DNA of 64,000 nucleotides from Lactobacillales bacterium (GTDB lineage Bacteria > Bacillota_I > Bacilli_A > RF39 > UBA660): NCBI GenBank assembly GCA_015059545.1, contig SVAG01000002.1, forward strand, positions 45,654 to 109,653, in the 5' to 3' direction. Shown here in pieces: positions 1 to 7,795 of this stretch; positions within the stretch are counted from its first letter, which is position 1; each line of letters starts with the position of its first letter. A program made the position numbers and the translations under genes. The notes below the pieces were generated by a model. It was not told the DNA's origin. It ran no database searches and worked only from the letters and a program-made list of their open reading frames with translations.

Positions 1-415
1 TGGTTGCTCTTTGTAATCTAACATTAAATGGAGCATCTACTAATATATTTAAATCACTTCTATTAAAATATTTTGTTTCTTTAAGAAATAGATAATCTAA
101 TATAATTATTTTATCTTTATTCTTTTTTATAATCTTATCTATTATTTTTTCCATGTAATACCATGTAACTTCTTTTAAATATTTCATCTTTCTTTCATTA
201 TTAAATACAATATAACCTAATTTTTTTCTATCTATTTTATTTAAAGTTAATATATCTCCTAATATTAATAATTGATCTTTTACTTCTTCTAATTCTAATA
301 CTTTATGGGCAATTTTATCTACATCTAAATATATAGTATTTTCATTATATTCTTTGATTATATTTGATATATAACTTTTACCACTTCCACTTTTTCCTAC
401 AATACAAATTAACAT
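1..415 (-). CDS. coaE: dephospho-CoA kinase, 3' end outside window
   Basis: Last step of coenzyme A synthesis: phosphorylates the ribose 3'-OH of dephospho-CoA with ATP. I translated this partial frame by hand. It starts MLICIVGKSGSGKS (P-loop at residues 7-14), then has YLDVDKIAHKVLE, the Asp-containing segment typical of CoaE, and NKIDRKKLGYIVFNNE, matching the family's conserved LDRKKLGxIVF block. A strand IIILDYLFL and NILVDAP follow. About 138 residues are visible and the C-terminal third runs off the left edge. The ATG at 413-415 is preceded by a GAGGTG site. It is divergent from lysR, with overlapping promoter elements between them. Confidence 0.85.
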   Translation of the reverse strand, partial: MLICIVGKSGSGKSYISNIIKEYNENTIYLDVDKIAHKVLELEEVKDQLLILGDILTLNKIDRKKLGYIVFNNERKMKYLKEVTWYYMEKIIDKIIKKNKDKIIILDYLFLKETKYFNRSDLNILVDAPFNVRLQRAT

Positions 416-431
416 TTTATCACCTCTCTAC

Positions 432-460
432 TTGCATTATACTAAAATTTTTAATATAAT
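432..460 (+). promoter_or_regulatory. sigma-A promoter of the lysR gene
   Basis: TTGCAT (432-437) and TATAAT (455-460) are separated by exactly 17 bp and lie 42 bp upstream of the lysR start. A minus-strand TATAAT at 436-441, suited to coaE, overlaps the -35 element, so the two divergent promoters probably compete. Confidence 0.6.
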
Positions 461-502
461 TAAAATACATATTATTTATGTTAGATATAACTGGAGGTTA
501 TT

Positions 503-1393
503 ATGAATATTAATTTTGAATTATATAGAGTTTTTTATTCTGTTGCGAATAATAAAAATATTACTAAAGCAAGTCAAGAACTTATGATAAGTCAACCTGC
601 TGTTAGTAAATCAATAAAAAATCTAGAAGATCAATTAGGTGGTAAACTTTTTTCTAGAACTAGAAAAGGTGTTACTTTAACTGAAGAAGGAGAACAATTT
701 TATAAATATATAAAACAAGCAATAGAATATATTAATAATGCTCAAAACAAATTTACTGATTTAATTAATTTAGAAGTTGGTACTATAAATATAGGTATTG
801 GTACTACTCTAACTAAAGAAATATTAATTCCTTATTTAGAAGAATTTCATAGATTATATCCTAAAATAGATATTCAAATTCATACTGATATTACAAATAG
901 ATTGTTTTCTAAATTAAATGATGGATTAATTGATTTAGTAATTTTAAATATGCCATATAAAGTAAATAATGATATTGAACTTAAAACAATAAAAACACTA
1001 CAAGATTGTTTTGTAGTTGGAGAAAATTATAAATATTTAAAAGATAAAAAGTTAAAACTTGAAGAATTAAATAATTATCCTTTAATTCTTTTATCAAAAT
1101 TAAGTAACACAAGACATTTTATTGATGATTTCTGTCTTAAAAACAATGTTACACTAAATCCTCATATGAATTTATCTAGTTATTCATTAGTTGTCGAATT
1201 TACTAAAATAGGATTTGGTATTGGATATGCGACTGAAGAATATATTAAAGAAGATTTAAAAAACAAAAAATTATTTAAATTAGATGTAGAACCTAAATTA
1301 CCTAAAAGAGAAGTTGCATTAGCCTACTCTAAAAGAAATACTCCAAGTTTTAGTAGTAAAAAATTAATTGAGATTATATTAAAAAATAATTAG
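503..1393 (+). CDS. LysR-family transcriptional regulator
   Basis: DNA-binding regulator of the LysR type. Residues 2-60 form the winged HTH (FELYRVFYSVANNKNITKAS, then SQPAVSKSIKNLEDQLG and LFSRTRKGVTLTEEGE), and residues 90-290 form the periplasmic-binding-like effector domain. The 296-aa length is typical. A GGAGG site sits 7 nt before the ATG. LysR genes often control a divergent neighbour, here coaE, but an essential CoA gene would be an unusual target, so the regulon and effector are unknown. It ends in a hairpin shared with the convergent MATE-like gene. Confidence 0.9.
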   Translation: MNINFELYRVFYSVANNKNITKASQELMISQPAVSKSIKNLEDQLGGKLFSRTRKGVTLTEEGEQFYKYIKQAIEYINNAQNKFTDLINLEVGTINIGIGTTLTKEILIPYLEEFHRLYPKIDIQIHTDITNRLFSKLNDGLIDLVILNMPYKVNNDIELKTIKTLQDCFVVGENYKYLKDKKLKLEELNNYPLILLSKLSNTRHFIDDFCLKNNVTLNPHMNLSSYSLVVEFTKIGFGIGYATEEYIKEDLKNKKLFKLDVEPKLPKREVALAYSKRNTPSFSSKKLIEIILKNN

Positions 1394-1413
1394 ATTTTAT
1401 CTAATTATTTTTT
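1381..1413. terminator. bidirectional terminator, lysR / MATE-like gene
   Basis: Perfect 14-bp arms (1381-1394 and 1400-1413) around a TTTTA loop, with A and T runs built into the stem, so it works in both directions. It contains the stop codons of both convergent genes. Confidence 0.8.
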
Positions 1414-2587
1414 CTATATAGCCTTTTTTATTAACTTTATAATTTAGCTTAAATATAATACTTGTTGTTATAAATTGATAGATACTAGAACAACATTGAC
1501 CTATTCCTGTACAAAATGGTGTTTTTAAAAATGATAAAAAAGTTCTTAATGTTGATGCTACAAATTTATTTGATGTTATTTTTATAGCTGAATATTCTAG
1601 TTGTAAGAAACATGTTTTTAATCTATAAATTGGATATATCATAAAATTAACTAATTCAAATGCTAAATATATAAATGTTAATTTTATATCTAATGTATAA
1701 AAATTCCACATTATAATAAACATTAAAAATACTGATAATAATATTACTACTAATAATTTATATCCATTTTTTCTATGTTCTAGATAATTAAATTTACCTT
1801 TACTTATATCTATTTTAGCAACCGTACTAATAGCATCAAATGCATCCCATTGTGTATCTGTTATTAAAGCTACAAAATTTAATGCCATCATATATTCCTG
1901 TCCATATTGTATAGCATTACTAAGACCAAACAAGAAAATTATAAAGAAGAAAATATTATTTACTATATCAACAGAATCATATTTAATACACTTAATTATA
2001 TTTATATTAAATTTAAATTTATCAAATTCTCTTATTAACATTATGACTACACATATTAAAATTGATAATAATGTTGTTATTATAATATAAGTTTGATTTT
2101 TAAATATTAGAGATGAAACTATTAAAACAACAAAGTTTAGTAAATTTAATATAATTGTATATATATTAGCAAGTTTATTTTTTTCTTCATAATATAATTT
2201 TTCTAAGATGAGTGCGAATATCAATTGAATATATAATTGAATTACAGAATATAAACCAAATGTATGATATATATTTGGATCCATATTCATAAAATTTATA
2301 TATGAATCTATATTAATAGCTATAAATCCAAAAACAATAAATCCAATTATAATACCTAAAACTATTCCAGACATAACAACATTTTTATCTTTATCTTTTT
2401 CTTTTGAAATATTTGCTCCTACTCCAAATATTGATTTCATTAATGCATATATGAATTGTATCGGATATGTAAGTGAAAAAACATTTATTAGATTTTCATC
2501 AACTAATATACCTAATAAAAACCATGATATGATTGGAATAAATGAAAATATTGCTGCATCTAAACTTACTCTTAATAATCTTTTCAT
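1397..2587 (-). CDS. MATE-like multi-spanning membrane protein
   Basis: Integral membrane protein of 396 aa with roughly 11-12 hydrophobic segments. The N-terminus (LIN-VFSLTYPIQFIYALMKSIFGVGAN) and the overall spacing resemble MATE/NorM-type exporters, which expel cationic compounds by Na+ or H+ antiport. It is shorter than the usual 440-460 aa and the family assignment is by pattern only. It is the last gene of a four-gene operon (4836 to 1397). Its AAGGAG site lies inside the end of the preceding gene and its ATG follows that stop by 1 nt, so it is probably translationally coupled. An export role for a product of the DUF3419-like enzyme upstream is inference. Confidence 0.55.
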   Translation of the reverse strand: MKRLLRVSLDAAIFSFIPIISWFLLGILVDENLINVFSLTYPIQFIYALMKSIFGVGANISKEKDKDKNVVMSGIVLGIIIGFIVFGFIAINIDSYINFMNMDPNIYHTFGLYSVIQLYIQLIFALILEKLYYEEKNKLANIYTIILNLLNFVVLIVSSLIFKNQTYIIITTLLSILICVVIMLIREFDKFKFNINIIKCIKYDSVDIVNNIFFFIIFLFGLSNAIQYGQEYMMALNFVALITDTQWDAFDAISTVAKIDISKGKFNYLEHRKNGYKLLVVILLSVFLMFIIMWNFYTLDIKLTFIYLAFELVNFMIYPIYRLKTCFLQLEYSAIKITSNKFVASTLRTFLSFLKTPFCTGIGQCCSSIYQFITTSIIFKLNYKVNKKGYIEKIIR

Positions 2588-2588
2588 A

Positions 2589-3317
2589 TTAATACTCCTT
2601 AACTTTATTTTTAGAAATAATATATTCAGGTATTATACAAGTTGGTACTACAATATCTTTTACTTTTAAAGCCATTTCTTTTAAGTCATCCATATTACCA
2701 GTTGGATTACTTGCTCCTAATGACTTTAAGTCTTTATCTAAAAATATATAATTAACATTACCTACCATTGCTTTATTTCCAAAATAAAGTGTTACTGTTT
2801 GTTTAGTTACATTAAAAAGTAAAAAAGTAGTATGATTATAAATATCTATCTTATGTATAAATGAATTTTTTTCTAATAAAATATCATTGTTATCTATATA
2901 CTCTATTAATTCATTAACATCTTTTTTATTCATATCCAAATAATAATAAAAATCTTCTGGTTTTTCCATTTTATGTTCTTCAAAATGTTTTATAAAAAAT
3001 TCTTCATTAAATGGTTCTAAACTATCATTATAATTTATAGCTTCTTTTTTGTCTAAATCTATACATAAGTATTCAAATAATCCTATTTTAATTATCAAAT
3101 AATTTATATTATTATATTTAATTTTTTTAATTTCATCTATACTATCAAACATATTAAATTCTAGTGAACTATTAATTAAGAATCTATAAAAATCTTGCCA
3201 AATTTGAGAATAATTCCTCATATTATTCATAATTTCTTCAACAGTTATTCCTTCATGATTTTTAAAATATAAATTAAATAATTCTTTTTGTTTTTGATTC
3301 CATTCTAAAGTTTCCAT
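2589..3317 (-). CDS. uncharacterised protein, 242 aa
   Basis: I do not recognise this family. It is an acidic, soluble-looking protein without signal peptide or membrane segment. The N-terminal third is helical (WNQKQKELFNLYFKNHEGIT), the middle is mixed, and the C-terminal half has regular beta-type alternation (TTFLLFNVTKQTVTLYFGNK). It sits third in the 4836-1397 operon, between the DUF3419-like enzyme and the MATE-like transporter. The start has a GAGGAAGTG site that overlaps the upstream gene's end. It may be a substrate, partner or carrier for its neighbours, but nothing in the sequence decides this. Confidence 0.65.
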   Translation of the reverse strand: METLEWNQKQKELFNLYFKNHEGITVEEIMNNMRNYSQIWQDFYRFLINSSLEFNMFDSIDEIKKIKYNNINYLIIKIGLFEYLCIDLDKKEAINYNDSLEPFNEEFFIKHFEEHKMEKPEDFYYYLDMNKKDVNELIEYIDNNDILLEKNSFIHKIDIYNHTTFLLFNVTKQTVTLYFGNKAMVGNVNYIFLDKDLKSLGASNPTGNMDDLKEMALKVKDIVVPTCIIPEYIISKNKVKEY

Positions 3318-3321
3318 AAAA

Positions 3322-4146
3322 TCACTTCCTCTTATAAACCATTACTCCTGATTTGCTGTTTTCAAAATTATCAAAAGTATAATCGTTTTCATTAAAGAAA
3401 TTTCTAATATTTTCTGTTATTTCATAAAAATATGTTAATATTATTCCTTTTTCACTTAAATTAAATTTATCTAATAATTTTTTATATTCAATTTTATCTA
3501 CATAATTTATTATATTAGATAAATAAATTATATCATATTCTTTACTGTACAAATTATTTAAATTTAATATATTTCCAGTGTATGTGTTAATGTTTACGCT
3601 ATCTATCATACTTTTTAATCTATTATAATTTTCTTCTTTTAAATAAATATTTTCTTCTATTATTGTTTTTTTACTCATAAATTCACTTGAAAACAATGTT
3701 GAATTATATATATCATACCAATCAAAATAATTAAATAATGAATCCCAAAATTCTTTATTTTCTTTATTTAATTCTTGTCTTATTAAATCATATAAATCAT
3801 CATATATTTCTTTAGTTGTTGGTGATTCAAAAAATAAATCTATATATTCTTCTCTATTTAATCTTTTAATAGCAGCTAGTTTCAAAAATAAAAAATACTT
3901 TGGAAAAGTGCTTATATCAAAAGCATCAATATTTATTATTCCTTCTAAAATACTATTTATTATTTGATCACCCGAAGATATTACTGTTAATATTTTTTTA
4001 TTATTTTTTAAATATTTATTTATATTACTTAATCTTTCATTTGAACTTTTATAAATAACTGAATGATCATGAAAAGTACTAGTACTTGATATATTTGAAT
4101 ATGATCTTCCGACTATTTTTTGAGCTAATGTAATATCATCTTGCAT
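3322..4146 (-). CDS. DUF3419-like SAM-dependent transferase
   Basis: Probably a class I Rossmann enzyme related to the DUF3419/BtaA family, which transfers the 3-amino-3-carboxypropyl group of SAM to lipids in betaine-lipid synthesis. Visible signs are the SAM-site-like strand and turn KILTVISSGDQ (about residues 52-62), an acidic strand end NIDAFDISTFPKYFLFLKLAAIKRL typical of this family, and a later DIIYLSNIINYVD strand. The longest frame starts at a GTG (4155) inside a GGAGTGTG stretch; I prefer the ATG at 4146. The gene ends in TGA, showing that TGA is a stop here. Its substrate is unknown. Confidence 0.6.
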   Translation of the reverse strand: MQDDITLAQKIVGRSYSNISSTSTFHDHSVIYKSSNERLSNINKYLKNNKKILTVISSGDQIINSILEGIINIDAFDISTFPKYFLFLKLAAIKRLNREEYIDLFFESPTTKEIYDDLYDLIRQELNKENKEFWDSLFNYFDWYDIYNSTLFSSEFMSKKTIIEENIYLKEENYNRLKSMIDSVNINTYTGNILNLNNLYSKEYDIIYLSNIINYVDKIEYKKLLDKFNLSEKGIILTYFYEITENIRNFFNENDYTFDNFENSKSGVMVYKRK

Positions 4147-4176
4147 AAACTTCACACTCCGAGTTTTTATTATAAT

Positions 4177-4836
4177 TTATCTTTTTTTCTTCATATTTTT
4201 TCTTTTAGATTTTTCAATTTTTTTTTGATTTTCTTCTTTTGTTGTTTCTCGATCTAATGTATTTAAATATATTTTTAAATCCTCTATTGTATCTAATGAT
4301 ATACTAGTATCACCATCTTCTTCATAAAACCATTTTAAATCACTAATTAGTTCTTTTAGATTACCATATCTATGATTTTTTAAAGAATTATAGTAAAACA
4401 TATATACACTATTTAAATTTCTAATATTACTTCTTATTAAATAATTTATATCCTTTATTAATTCTTCATCTTCAATCAATTTAATTTGTAAATTTGATGA
4501 TTTTTCTTTTTTTTCTATTACATAACAATATTCATCCATTTCTGCATCATATAAAGTATAACTATCACAAATGATTTTTCCAGTAATATCAAATTTTTTT
4601 GTTTCATTAGGAATAATACATATTCCATCTAAATAATGTTCAAAACTTTGCATACTATTATCTAAAATAAACGCATTAAATTTATTATAAAATGGAAAAT
4701 ATCCAGATAATACATATTTATCTTCAACTAGTATACCTTCAACATAAAAATCCTTTTTTACACTTATATAGGCATAAATATTATTATCTTTTATAATTTC
4801 AAAATATCTATTCTTAATTTTGTTATTATTTGTCAT
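4177..4836 (-). CDS. uncharacterised protein with basic tail, 219 aa
   Basis: First gene of the four-gene operon. The N-terminal ~120 residues have beta-strand character (YFEIIKDNNIYAYISVKKDF, KIICDSYTLYDAEMDEYCYVIE), followed by a helical part and a very basic C-terminus (residues 203-219, mostly K and R) that could bind nucleic acid or membrane. There is no signal peptide and no recognised domain. An AAAGGTGAG site precedes the ATG. Its role with the DUF3419-like enzyme is open. Confidence 0.6.
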   Translation of the reverse strand: MTNNNKIKNRYFEIIKDNNIYAYISVKKDFYVEGILVEDKYVLSGYFPFYNKFNAFILDNSMQSFEHYLDGICIIPNETKKFDITGKIICDSYTLYDAEMDEYCYVIEKKEKSSNLQIKLIEDEELIKDINYLIRSNIRNLNSVYMFYYNSLKNHRYGNLKELISDLKWFYEEDGDTSISLDTIEDLKIYLNTLDRETTKEENQKKIEKSKRKNMKKKR

Positions 4837-4936
4837 AATCTCACCTTTATTTTTCTATGTAATAATTATTATCTAAAATAAATTTTCTATATAAAATAAG
4901 TAATTAATGAATATTATAACACATTTTTATATTTAA

Positions 4937-4965
4937 TTGACTTTTTTCTTTATTTTATATATATT
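4937..4965 (+). promoter_or_regulatory. sigma-A promoter of the HerA-like gene
   Basis: TTGACT (4937-4942), a 17-bp spacer and TATATT (4960-4965), ending 24 bp before the ATG at 4990. Confidence 0.6.
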
Positions 4966-4989
4966 TATATTAGTGATAGGAGGATAATT

Positions 4990-6474
4990 ATGTATATAAA
5001 TAATAAGATATTAATCGGAAAAAATGAAAATATAGAAACATATATTTTACCTGAAAAAGCTAATAGACATGGAATTATAACAGGTGCTAGTGGTAGTGGT
5101 AAAACTATTACTTTAAAAGTTATGGCTGAAAGTTTTTCAGATGCATCTGTTCCAGTATTTTTAGTTGATGTTAAAGGTGATTTAGCTGGAATGTGCATTA
5201 AAGGTGAAATGAATGAAAATATAGAAAAAAGAGTTAATAATTTAAATTTAGAAGGATTTGAATTAAAAAATTACCCTACTCATTTTTGGGATGTTTATGG
5301 AGAATCTGGTCATCCTATTAGAACAACTGTATCTAACATAGGTGCTAAATTACTTTCTCGTATGCTTAATTTAACTGATGCTCAAGAAGGTGTTTTAACT
5401 ATTATATTTAAAATAGCTGAAGATGAAAAATTAGAGATTGTTGATTTAAAAGATTTAAGAGCAATGCTTACTTATGTTGGTGATAAAAGAAAAGAATATA
5501 CTTTAAATTATGGAAATATTACTTTACAAAGTATTGGTGCGATCCAACGTAATTTACTTTCTTTAGAAGAAGAAGGTGGAGATTATTTCTTTGGTAAACC
5601 TGAATTTAATATAAAAGATTTTATGAAATATAATAGTGCTGATGGTAGAGGTTTTATAAATGTATTACATGCAGCTACTTTATTTAAGAAACCTACACTG
5701 TATGCTACATTCCTACTTTGGTTACTTGATTCACTTTATAATGAGATGCCAGAAGTTGGTGATTTAGATAAACCTAAATTAGTATTCTTTATTGATGAAG
5801 CTCACCTACTTTTCTCTGAAATGCCAGATCATATGATTAAAAATATTATAAGCATTGTTAAATTAATTCGTTCTAAAGGAATTGGTCTTTATTTTATATC
5901 TCAAAGTCCTAGTGATATACCAGATGAAATATTATCACAACTTGGAAATAGAGTTCAACATGTTTTAAGATATTATACTAAGAGTGATGCTAAAGCTATT
6001 AAAGCAGCTTGTGATTCATTTAGAGAAAATCCAAACTTTAATACAGAAGACACTATTAAAGAATTAGAAACTGGTGAGGCATTAGTTTCATTCCAAAATG
6101 AAAATGGTGAACCTTCAATTGTAGAAAAAGTAACTATCTTACCTCCACAAAGTAAAATGGGAACAATTGATGATGAAACAAGAAATAATGTTATAAAATC
6201 AGATATGTTCTATCAAAAATATGAAAACAAAATTGATAATGAATCTGCTTTTGAAAAAATAAATGATAATAAAATAATGGAAGAAAAAGTTGTTAATGAA
6301 GAAACAAGGGTACTTAAAAAAGATGGTGAAGAAATTAAAACAACAAAGACAACTACTACTAAGAAAAAGAAAAAAAGTAGCATTGAAAAAGCTACTAATA
6401 AGGTTACTAATTCTGCTTTAAATACACTTGGTAGAAAAATAGGAAATTCAATTTTTAAAGGATTATTTAAGTAA
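4990..6474 (+). CDS. HerA-like helicase/ATPase (DUF853, YjgR type)
   Basis: P-loop ATPase of the HerA/FtsK superfamily, DUF853 branch. Walker A is GASGSGKT (residues 32-39); VFLVDVKGDLAGM follows, a hallmark of DUF853; and Walker B is VFFIDEAHLLF (about 265-275). Later come GIGLYFISQSPSDIPDEIL and the arginine-containing LGNRVQHVLRYYT. The last ~70 residues are lysine-rich and probably bind nucleic acid or a partner. Members are thought to be DNA-translocating hexamers, but the YjgR branch lacks a firm role. AGGAGG precedes the ATG. Its 3' end overlaps the convergent ORF6N gene by 12 nt. Confidence 0.85.
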   Translation: MYINNKILIGKNENIETYILPEKANRHGIITGASGSGKTITLKVMAESFSDASVPVFLVDVKGDLAGMCIKGEMNENIEKRVNNLNLEGFELKNYPTHFWDVYGESGHPIRTTVSNIGAKLLSRMLNLTDAQEGVLTIIFKIAEDEKLEIVDLKDLRAMLTYVGDKRKEYTLNYGNITLQSIGAIQRNLLSLEEEGGDYFFGKPEFNIKDFMKYNSADGRGFINVLHAATLFKKPTLYATFLLWLLDSLYNEMPEVGDLDKPKLVFFIDEAHLLFSEMPDHMIKNIISIVKLIRSKGIGLYFISQSPSDIPDEILSQLGNRVQHVLRYYTKSDAKAIKAACDSFRENPNFNTEDTIKELETGEALVSFQNENGEPSIVEKVTILPPQSKMGTIDDETRNNVIKSDMFYQKYENKIDNESAFEKINDNKIMEEKVVNEETRVLKKDGEEIKTTKTTTTKKKKKSSIEKATNKVTNSALNTLGRKIGNSIFKGLFK

Positions 6475-6480
6475 TCCTTT
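6457..6480. terminator. shared hairpin of two convergent, overlapping genes
   Basis: Perfect 9-bp arms (6457-6465, 6472-6480) with a 6-nt loop, followed by T-rich sequence on both sides. The stop codons of the HerA-like gene (6472-6474) and the ORF6N gene (6463-6465) both lie inside the hairpin. Confidence 0.7.
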
Positions 6481-7347
6481 TATTTTATCTAATAATAATT
6501 CTTTTACTATATTCTCTTCTATTATATTTATAGAAAATGTTTTATTTCCTATATAATTTATAGATGCTCCTAAATGATAAAATAAATTTTCATCTAATAT
6601 AATATATCTATCATGGAATGTATTATCATATATTATTTTTAAATTATCATATTGTTTATTATATTTTTCTATATCTATTTCTTTTATTAAGTTATTTTTT
6701 CTTGTTATTAATATTACTTTTCTTTTTACATTTGAAATTATATCTAATAATTTTTTATCCGCATATGAATCTATAATTATAATATTTTCTTTACTTTCAT
6801 TTAATATATCTATTATCTTAGAATAAGCATCATATATTTGTCCATTAAAATATATTTCATTTTTTAATTTTCTCTCTTCTAGTTTATCAAATGATTCTTG
6901 TAATAATTTTATATCATTATCATGTTCTAATACTAATCTATTAATATACTGTTGTTCTATTAGATTATTTGATATGTATTTTCTCATTATCACAAATGCG
7001 TCCATTATTCTTATGCTTACTTCTTCAGCAATTGAAGTTCTAAGTACAGATGATAACATAGCTACACCTTGTTCTGTAAATACATATGGTAAATATTTAC
7101 TGTAATGACCTTGTTCTAATTCTAAGGTCCCAAATTGGGACCTTAGAATGTTATCATATTCTTCTTTAGTTAATTTAAATGCAAATCTTTCTGGAAATCG
7201 TTTAATGTGCCTTTTTACAGCTTGATTAATTGTTTTTGTACCATTTTTACATCCATATAATTTAGCTAAATCACTATCTAACATTACTTGTTTTCCTCTT
7301 ATTTCATATATCATATTTTCTATTTTTTCTTCTACTATTTGATTCAT
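6463..7347 (-). CDS. ORF6N-domain protein with PLD-like C-terminal domain
   Basis: The N-terminal ~110 residues form an ORF6N (KilA-N-like) DNA-binding/antirepressor domain: IYEIRGKQVMLDSDLAKLYG, RFPERFAFKLTKEEY, LRSQFGTLE, KYLPYVFTEQGVAML. After a coiled region the C-terminal half ends with FHDRYIILD (HDR at 245-247) and YHLGASINYIGNKTF, resembling half of a phospholipase-D-like nuclease or hydrolase site. The 294-aa product is therefore a probable DNA-binding plus PLD-like protein; the target is unknown. AAAGGAG precedes the ATG. A 31-bp palindrome lies within codons 67-77. A paralogue lies at 12247-13101. Confidence 0.75.
   Translation of the reverse strand: MNQIVEEKIENMIYEIRGKQVMLDSDLAKLYGCKNGTKTINQAVKRHIKRFPERFAFKLTKEEYDNILRSQFGTLELEQGHYSKYLPYVFTEQGVAMLSSVLRTSIAEEVSIRIMDAFVIMRKYISNNLIEQQYINRLVLEHDNDIKLLQESFDKLEERKLKNEIYFNGQIYDAYSKIIDILNESKENIIIIDSYADKKLLDIISNVKRKVILITRKNNLIKEIDIEKYNKQYDNLKIIYDNTFHDRYIILDENLFYHLGASINYIGNKTFSINIIEENIVKELLLDKIKGLLK
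7119..7149. repeat. 31-bp palindrome inside the first ORF6N gene
   Basis: Arms of 15 bp pair perfectly around a single central base (7134). The minus-strand RNA would form a very stable stem with a tight loop. It encodes I-L-R-S-Q-F-G-T-L-E. The homologous codons of the paralogue carry a different-sequence hairpin (12877-12911). Confidence 0.9.
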
Positions 7348-7403
7348 TTAACTCTCCTTTATAAATTAATAATATATCTTCTAATATTAATTTACTCTAT
7401 ATC

Positions 7404-7434
7404 TTTTATAAATCCTTTTAAATAACAAAAAAAA
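7404..7434. repeat. dispersed 31-nt repeat, copy 1
   Basis: This segment is 30/31 identical to 53472-53502. In minus-strand orientation it reads a T8 run, GTTATTTAAAAGG, then TTTATAAAA. It lies directly after a terminator and upstream of the ORF6N gene; the other copy lies upstream of comEA. It may be a shared promoter-type element. Confidence 0.6.
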
Positions 7435-7455
7435 GACTAAAACTAGTCTTTTTTT
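7428..7455 (-). terminator. terminator of the MazG-like gene
   Basis: A-rich arm ending AGACT, a 6-nt loop, then AGTCT and a T run. It includes the last codons and the TAG stop (7443-7445) of the gene. Confidence 0.75.
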
Positions 7456-7763
7456 ATAACATTTTCTAAAAATATTTTTTCATTAAATGAACCTCTTTTT
7501 TTTGATTTAGTTTTAGCTACTTCTATTACTTTATCAAGTGATTCACCTTCTAGGGTTGCTAATGAAGAAATGACTTCTAACATATCTGCTAATTCTTCTA
7601 TTCGATCATTTCCTTTTGAATTTAATACTTCATTATATTCTTCATATAATTTTTTTTCTAATTCTTTTTTATATTCTTCATCTGTTAATATTCTTGTTAT
7701 TGGTTCTTCTCCATTATTTTTAATTATTTCTGGTATTTTATCTCTTACTAATTTTTGATACAT
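7443..7763 (-). CDS. MazG-like nucleoside triphosphate pyrophosphohydrolase
   Basis: Small all-alpha NTP pyrophosphohydrolase of the MazG/PRA-PH superfamily, 106 aa. The start YQKLVRDKIPEIIKNNGEEP is characteristic of this house-cleaning group; the metal-binding acidic motifs are KKLYEEYNEVL (residues 37-47) and EELADMLEVI (56-65), giving the EExxE...ExxD pattern. It probably hydrolyses non-canonical or excess NTPs to NMP and pyrophosphate. The true substrate cannot be read from sequence. It stands alone with its own terminator; an AAGGA site lies about 10 nt before the ATG. Confidence 0.8.
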   Translation of the reverse strand: MYQKLVRDKIPEIIKNNGEEPITRILTDEEYKKELEKKLYEEYNEVLNSKGNDRIEELADMLEVISSLATLEGESLDKVIEVAKTKSKKRGSFNEKIFLENVIKKD

Positions 7764-7795
7764 ATTATTTTAATCCTTTCATTATCATAATCAAT

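Noticed and set aside
2451..2669. Plus-strand ORF overlapping the MATE-like gene
   Set aside because: Opposite-strand shadow without ribosome binding site or promoter.
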